Source: SIG644 sp045613985
GTDB taxonomy: Bacteria; Bacillota; Clostridia; Oscillospirales; CAG-272
DNA length: 34,826 nucleotides
Assembly: GCA_045613985.1 (NCBI GenBank)
Contig: JAZLCA010000018.1
Coordinates: forward strand, 1-34,826
Direction: 5' to 3'
Shown here: positions 31,101 to 34,826 of the stretch, in pieces
How positions within the stretch are numbered: the stretch's first letter is position 1
Layout of the letters: every line of letters begins with the position of its first letter
Notes under the pieces: generated by a model
What the model was told of the DNA's origin: nothing
Database searches by the model: none
The model's input: the letters and a program-made list of their open reading frames with translations, nothing else
Position numbers and translations under genes: made by a program

Positions 31101-33908
31101 ATGACTCTTTACGACAAGATTGCGAGCGTGAGTGCCAAGGGCGGGCAGTCCGCCTGGGCTACCCGCATTGTAGCGGAGTTGAATTTCGCGGCCGAGCTGT
31201 CCACGGCCCACAATCATTGCTATGACGATTTGATCGACGCTGCGGTGAACAATCTCCGGGCGGCTGCCGATGCCGAAGGCGGTGTCATCACCAAGGCCGC
31301 TGCTATGGAAACCGAGCAAATGCTCATGCCCCTGTCGGATGCGGCTAAGTCCTACCGTGTCCACTGCATCTCGCATGCTCATATCGACATGAACTGGATG
31401 TGGGGCTTCCAGGAGACCGCTGCCATTACGGTCGATACCTTCCGTACTGTGTTGGATCTGATGAAGGAATACCCCGGCTTTACCTTCGCGCAGTCGCAGG
31501 CATCCACTTATCGCATCATTGAGGAGTTTGCTCCCGATATGCTCCCTGAGATCAAGGCCCGCGTAGCGGAAGGCGTCTGGGAGGTCAGCGCATCCACTTG
31601 GGTCGAGACGGATAAGAATATGCCCAACGGCGAATCTTTGGCCCGTCATATTCTGTATACCAAAAGATATCTGTCCGATCTGCTTGACATCAAGCCGGAG
31701 TCTTTGGAACTGGATTTCGAGCCCGATACCTTTGGTCATAATATTACCGTTCCCGAAATCTGCAACAAGGGCGGCGTGAAGTATTACTACCACTGCCGCG
31801 GCAACAACGACCCCGCAAACGAATGTGCTTACCTGTGGCGCGCAAGAAGCGGCGCGGAGCTGCTTGTTTGGCGTGATCCCAGCTGGTATAACGGCACCGT
31901 GGATGCCAATTCCTTCAACAAGGTTCCCGGAGTATGCGCCCGCAATCATATCTCTTCCTTCTTATATGTATACGGTGTCGGCGACCACGGCGGCGGCCCC
32001 ACCAGACGCGACCTGGATCGCATCGTTGAGATCGCGACCTGGCCCATTATGCCGACCGTCATGTTCAGCACCTACTCCGCATTCTTCCATGAGTTGGAAG
32101 GTCAGAAGGCAGATCTGCCCATCCGCGAGGGTGAGATGAACTTCGTTTTCACCGGCTGCTATACCTCGCAGTCCCGCATCAAGATGGCCAACCGCATTGG
32201 TGAGGACCGCATCTATGAATCCGAGTTCCTCGGCGCTGCGGCTAACGTACTGGCGGACGGTCCCCGTTATAACGCTTCCTTTGGCAAGGCCTGGGAGCAG
32301 ATCCTGTTCAATCATTTCCATGACATTCTGCCCGGCTCGGGCGTGATCGACACTCGCGAGTACGCTATGGGTCAGTTCCAGCGCGCGATGGCGGCCATTC
32401 AGACCAATGCCAACGCGGCTATGCGCACGCTGGCACAGGCCATTGATACCTCCTCGCTGGGTCTTGCGATGGAAGGCGACTCCATCTCCGAGGGCGGCGG
32501 CGTCGGCTTCAAAGTCGGACAGAAGGCCCACTACGGTATGCCCAGAACCGAGCGCGGTCTTGGCAAAAAGAGAGTCTTCCATCTATTCAATTCCACTCAG
32601 TACGATTTCGATGGTGTATGCGATCTGACCGTCTGGGATTGGAATTACGATGCGGGACGCGCCGTCTTTGCCGATGCCGATGGCAAGGAAACAACTTGTA
32701 AGCTGACCAACGGAGGCTCGCATTATTGGGGCCACGTCTACAAGCAGTTCGCCATTTCGGTCAAGGTGCCTGCCCTGGGCTATGCGACCTACACGCTGGA
32801 TGAACGTTCGATCGCCGATAATACCTTCACCCCGAATTGGGAGGATCGTTTCGATGGCTACAATGACGGTGATATCGTCATGGAAAACAATCTGGTCAAG
32901 GCGGTCTTTGATCATGCTACCATGCAGCTGATTTCGCTGGTGGATAAAAAGACAGGCGAGGACATGATCGCCCTGCCTGCCTGCTCCTTCCGCTACATTA
33001 AGGAAAATACAGTTCACGGTATGTCCTCTTGGCGTGTGGGCGATTACATGACGGTACAGAATCTTAACGAAACCTGCGACGTTCGCGTGCATGATATCAA
33101 TTTGGGTGGTATCCGCAAGTGGATCCGCTACGATCTCTCCTTTGCGGAACGCTCCAAGCTGTCCGTTGCGATCTACCTCGACGAAAACAGCACAACGCTG
33201 GACTTCGACATTACGGCCGACTTCCATGAAATCGGCAAGCATGCGACCTTCATCCCGCAGTTGAATTTCGAATTGCCGGTCGGTTATGCTACCGAGAAGT
33301 ATCGCTATGACGTTCCTTTCGGCACCATCGACCGCCCTGCGATCGATCACGACGTGCCTGCGAACTCTTTTGCCGTTGCTCTCAACGAGACGGAGCAGGC
33401 TCCTGCACTGATGCTGTTGTCCGACACCAAGTACGGCTTCCGCGGCACGCAGAATGCCCTGACGCTGGATCTGGTGCGTGGCTCCTATGATCCCGATCCT
33501 TATCCTGAATATGGCATTCATAACATCCGTGTCGGTGTGGCTGTGGTTGATAATGCTGAAAATGCAACCCTGTTCCAAACCGCTGCTGGATATATCCATC
33601 CCGTCTCCGCTTGCTCGGCAAGAGGCGGCAAGGGTGAATTGGCTCTGACGGGACGACTGCTGAGTGTGGAGGGCGATGTCCATATCAGCGCAGTCAAGAC
33701 GCCTGAAGATGGCGATGGTTTGATCGTGCGCCTGTCTGATGGTTCGGGCAAGGGGGCTGAGTTCACGCTGGCCTTCGCCAAGACGCTGACTGCGGCATAC
33801 GATACCGATCTCAATGAGAATATCCTTTCGGAACTGCCCGTAGACGGCGACGTTGTCACGGCCTCGGTTGAGGCGTATGGCGTCAAGACGCTGCTGGTTC
33901 GCTTCTGA
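31101..33908 (+). CDS. Glycoside hydrolase family 38 alpha-mannosidase, cytoplasmic
   Basis: A 935-residue zinc enzyme releasing alpha-mannose from oligosaccharides. Metal ligands H94 and D96 lie in SHAHIDMNW; nucleophile and metal ligand D209 is in DFEPDTFGHN; the later histidine is in NHFHDILPGS. Downstream beta-sandwich domains complete the GH38 layout. No signal peptide is present, so it acts on imported mannosides, for example from N-glycans or yeast mannan. The ATG at 31101 follows GGAGG with 7 bp spacing; an upstream extension to 31068 lacks such a site. Single-gene unit with its own promoter and terminator. Confidence 0.94.
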   Translation: MTLYDKIASVSAKGGQSAWATRIVAELNFAAELSTAHNHCYDDLIDAAVNNLRAAADAEGGVITKAAAMETEQMLMPLSDAAKSYRVHCISHAHIDMNWMWGFQETAAITVDTFRTVLDLMKEYPGFTFAQSQASTYRIIEEFAPDMLPEIKARVAEGVWEVSASTWVETDKNMPNGESLARHILYTKRYLSDLLDIKPESLELDFEPDTFGHNITVPEICNKGGVKYYYHCRGNNDPANECAYLWRARSGAELLVWRDPSWYNGTVDANSFNKVPGVCARNHISSFLYVYGVGDHGGGPTRRDLDRIVEIATWPIMPTVMFSTYSAFFHELEGQKADLPIREGEMNFVFTGCYTSQSRIKMANRIGEDRIYESEFLGAAANVLADGPRYNASFGKAWEQILFNHFHDILPGSGVIDTREYAMGQFQRAMAAIQTNANAAMRTLAQAIDTSSLGLAMEGDSISEGGGVGFKVGQKAHYGMPRTERGLGKKRVFHLFNSTQYDFDGVCDLTVWDWNYDAGRAVFADADGKETTCKLTNGGSHYWGHVYKQFAISVKVPALGYATYTLDERSIADNTFTPNWEDRFDGYNDGDIVMENNLVKAVFDHATMQLISLVDKKTGEDMIALPACSFRYIKENTVHGMSSWRVGDYMTVQNLNETCDVRVHDINLGGIRKWIRYDLSFAERSKLSVAIYLDENSTTLDFDITADFHEIGKHATFIPQLNFELPVGYATEKYRYDVPFGTIDRPAIDHDVPANSFAVALNETEQAPALMLLSDTKYGFRGTQNALTLDLVRGSYDPDPYPEYGIHNIRVGVAVVDNAENATLFQTAAGYIHPVSACSARGGKGELALTGRLLSVEGDVHISAVKTPEDGDGLIVRLSDGSGKGAEFTLAFAKTLTAAYDTDLNENILSELPVDGDVVTASVEAYGVKTLLVRF

Positions 33909-33928
33909 TCGCTACAATATTATGATGA

Positions 33929-33967
33929 AAAACGCCAGAGGAGCCTTGCGGTTCCTTTGGCGTTTTG
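33929..33967 (+). terminator. Terminator of the alpha-mannosidase gene
   Basis: AAAACGCCAGAGGA pairs with TCCTTTGGCGTTTT with a small mismatch, and T residues follow. Confidence 0.85.
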
Positions 33968-34038
33968 CTTAATAAAAACAGCAGAACTGCCTGGGATATG
34001 GAGAAAACGGCAAAAGTGATATTTTTTTAATGAAACGC

Positions 34039-34066
34039 TTGACAAAATAACAAAAAATGGTATAAT
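34039..34066 (+). promoter_or_regulatory. rRNA promoter P1
   Basis: TTGACA (34039-34044), 16-bp spacer, TATAAT (34061-34066), extended TGG. It lies about 390 bp before the 16S gene. Confidence 0.8.
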
Positions 34067-34139
34067 AAATGCACTCGCTTGAAAAAACGAGTGAGCCTGC
34101 GCGTGTGTCAAATGATTTTTTGAAAATTTTCGAAAAAAG

Positions 34140-34182
34140 TTTTCAAAAAGGTATTGACAAATGAAAAGCGTAGTGATATAAT
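34140..34182 (+). promoter_or_regulatory. rRNA promoter P2 with A-tract upstream element
   Basis: TTGACA (34154-34159), 17-bp spacer, TATAAT (34177-34182), extended TGA. The A/T-rich block before it fits an UP element, and the 20 bp at 34140-34159 are identical to 3111-3130. Confidence 0.88.
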
Positions 34183-34453
34183 AGTCAAGCTGTCCGCGAG
34201 AGGACGGCGACAATCGCAGAAACGAGCGTGCAAATATCCTGTGGATGCTTGCTGAACTCGTGAAGCGAGTTCGGTCATTGAAAATTGAACAACAAAGAGA
34301 GAAGTACAAAGCAAAGTTCCGTGCGAGAGCATGGAAGTGTGTGAAATACAGAATCTCGCAATTCTGAAAGAGAATACTACTCAAAACAAAAGTAAAACGA
34401 GCAAATCAAGCTTGGTAGATTGGATCGTACCTACGGGTACGTTTTAATACAAT
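34183..34453 (+). other. rRNA operon leader
   Basis: Transcribed spacer before 16S. It holds a strong hairpin GAACTCG-TGAAG-CGAGTTC (34254-34272), a TTGAAAATTGAAC stretch of the kind seen near antitermination sites in Firmicutes leaders, and CGTACC-TACG-GGTACG (34427-34442) close to the 16S start. The exact box A and RNase III sites cannot be fixed from this end alone. Confidence 0.6.

Positions 34454-34826
<373 letters not shown>

Overview
The window looks like chromosomal DNA of an uncultured-type gut or animal-associated member of class Clostridia (Firmicutes/Bacillota). The right end enters a 16S rRNA gene. Promoters are textbook sigma-A type, mostly TTGACA-17 bp-TATAAT and often with an extended TGn -10. 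Start codons follow strong AGGAGG-type ribosome binding sites, and lipoproteins are Gram-positive in style. I infer class and lifestyle from these signs and from the carbohydrate-active genes; I could not run a 16S database match. No CRISPR array, tRNA, transposase, integrase or phage gene was found.

Layout, left to right. (1) 1-953: truncated COG0523/CobW-type metallochaperone GTPase, minus strand, with three 90-bp repeats encoding His/Cys/acid-rich segments. (2) 1225-2929: sugar-phosphate-isomerase-like TIM barrel, a 370-bp hairpin-rich non-coding stretch, and a convergent Nudix hydrolase. (3) 3111-5560: complete polar amino-acid ABC transporter operon, driven by a promoter that shares 20 bp with the rRNA promoter. 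(4) 5611-10857: glycan cluster with a cytoplasmic PL8-type lyase, an unknown acidic-tailed membrane protein and a beta-helix lipoprotein. (5) 10908-12269: cobalamin-riboswitch-like leader with terminator, then a DUF4430 lipoprotein and an ECF S component, a predicted corrinoid uptake unit. (6) 12283-16322: GxGYxYP-family lipoprotein, then NADP-type glutamate dehydrogenase behind a structured leader. (7) 16325-18815: zinc/cadmium efflux operon (ArsR/SmtB sensor, free-standing HMA metallochaperone, P1B ATPase) with its operator. (8) 18826-19358: decayed LamG-type surface protein gene. (9) 19428-21877: PfkB kinase, then an AT-rich DUF4428/SHOCT gene and a nested-palindrome element, probably an acquired islet. 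(10) 21878-24029: YerC-like regulator, methyltransferase and Hsp33 operon. (11) 24102-27438: ROK glucokinase, MutY and AsnA. (12) 27444-30846: orphan peptide-type solute-binding lipoprotein, a small membrane protein and endonuclease III. (13) 30987-33967: cytoplasmic GH38 alpha-mannosidase. (14) 34039 to the end: tandem rRNA promoters, leader and the first ~373 nt of 16S rRNA.

Together the genes describe a glycan-using fermenter. The PL8 enzyme, beta-helix and GxGYxYP lipoproteins and mannosidase would handle polysaccharide or glycoprotein glycans. The PfkB and ROK kinases phosphorylate released sugars, the ABC system brings in amino acids, GDH and AsnA handle ammonia, and the riboswitch unit scavenges B12. 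MutY, Nth and the Nudix enzyme form a scattered oxidative-damage repair set. The least explained items are the His-repeat metallochaperone, the 2083-2455 non-coding stretch, the PL8/membrane/beta-helix cluster, the N-terminal domain shared by two lipoproteins, and the nested palindrome.
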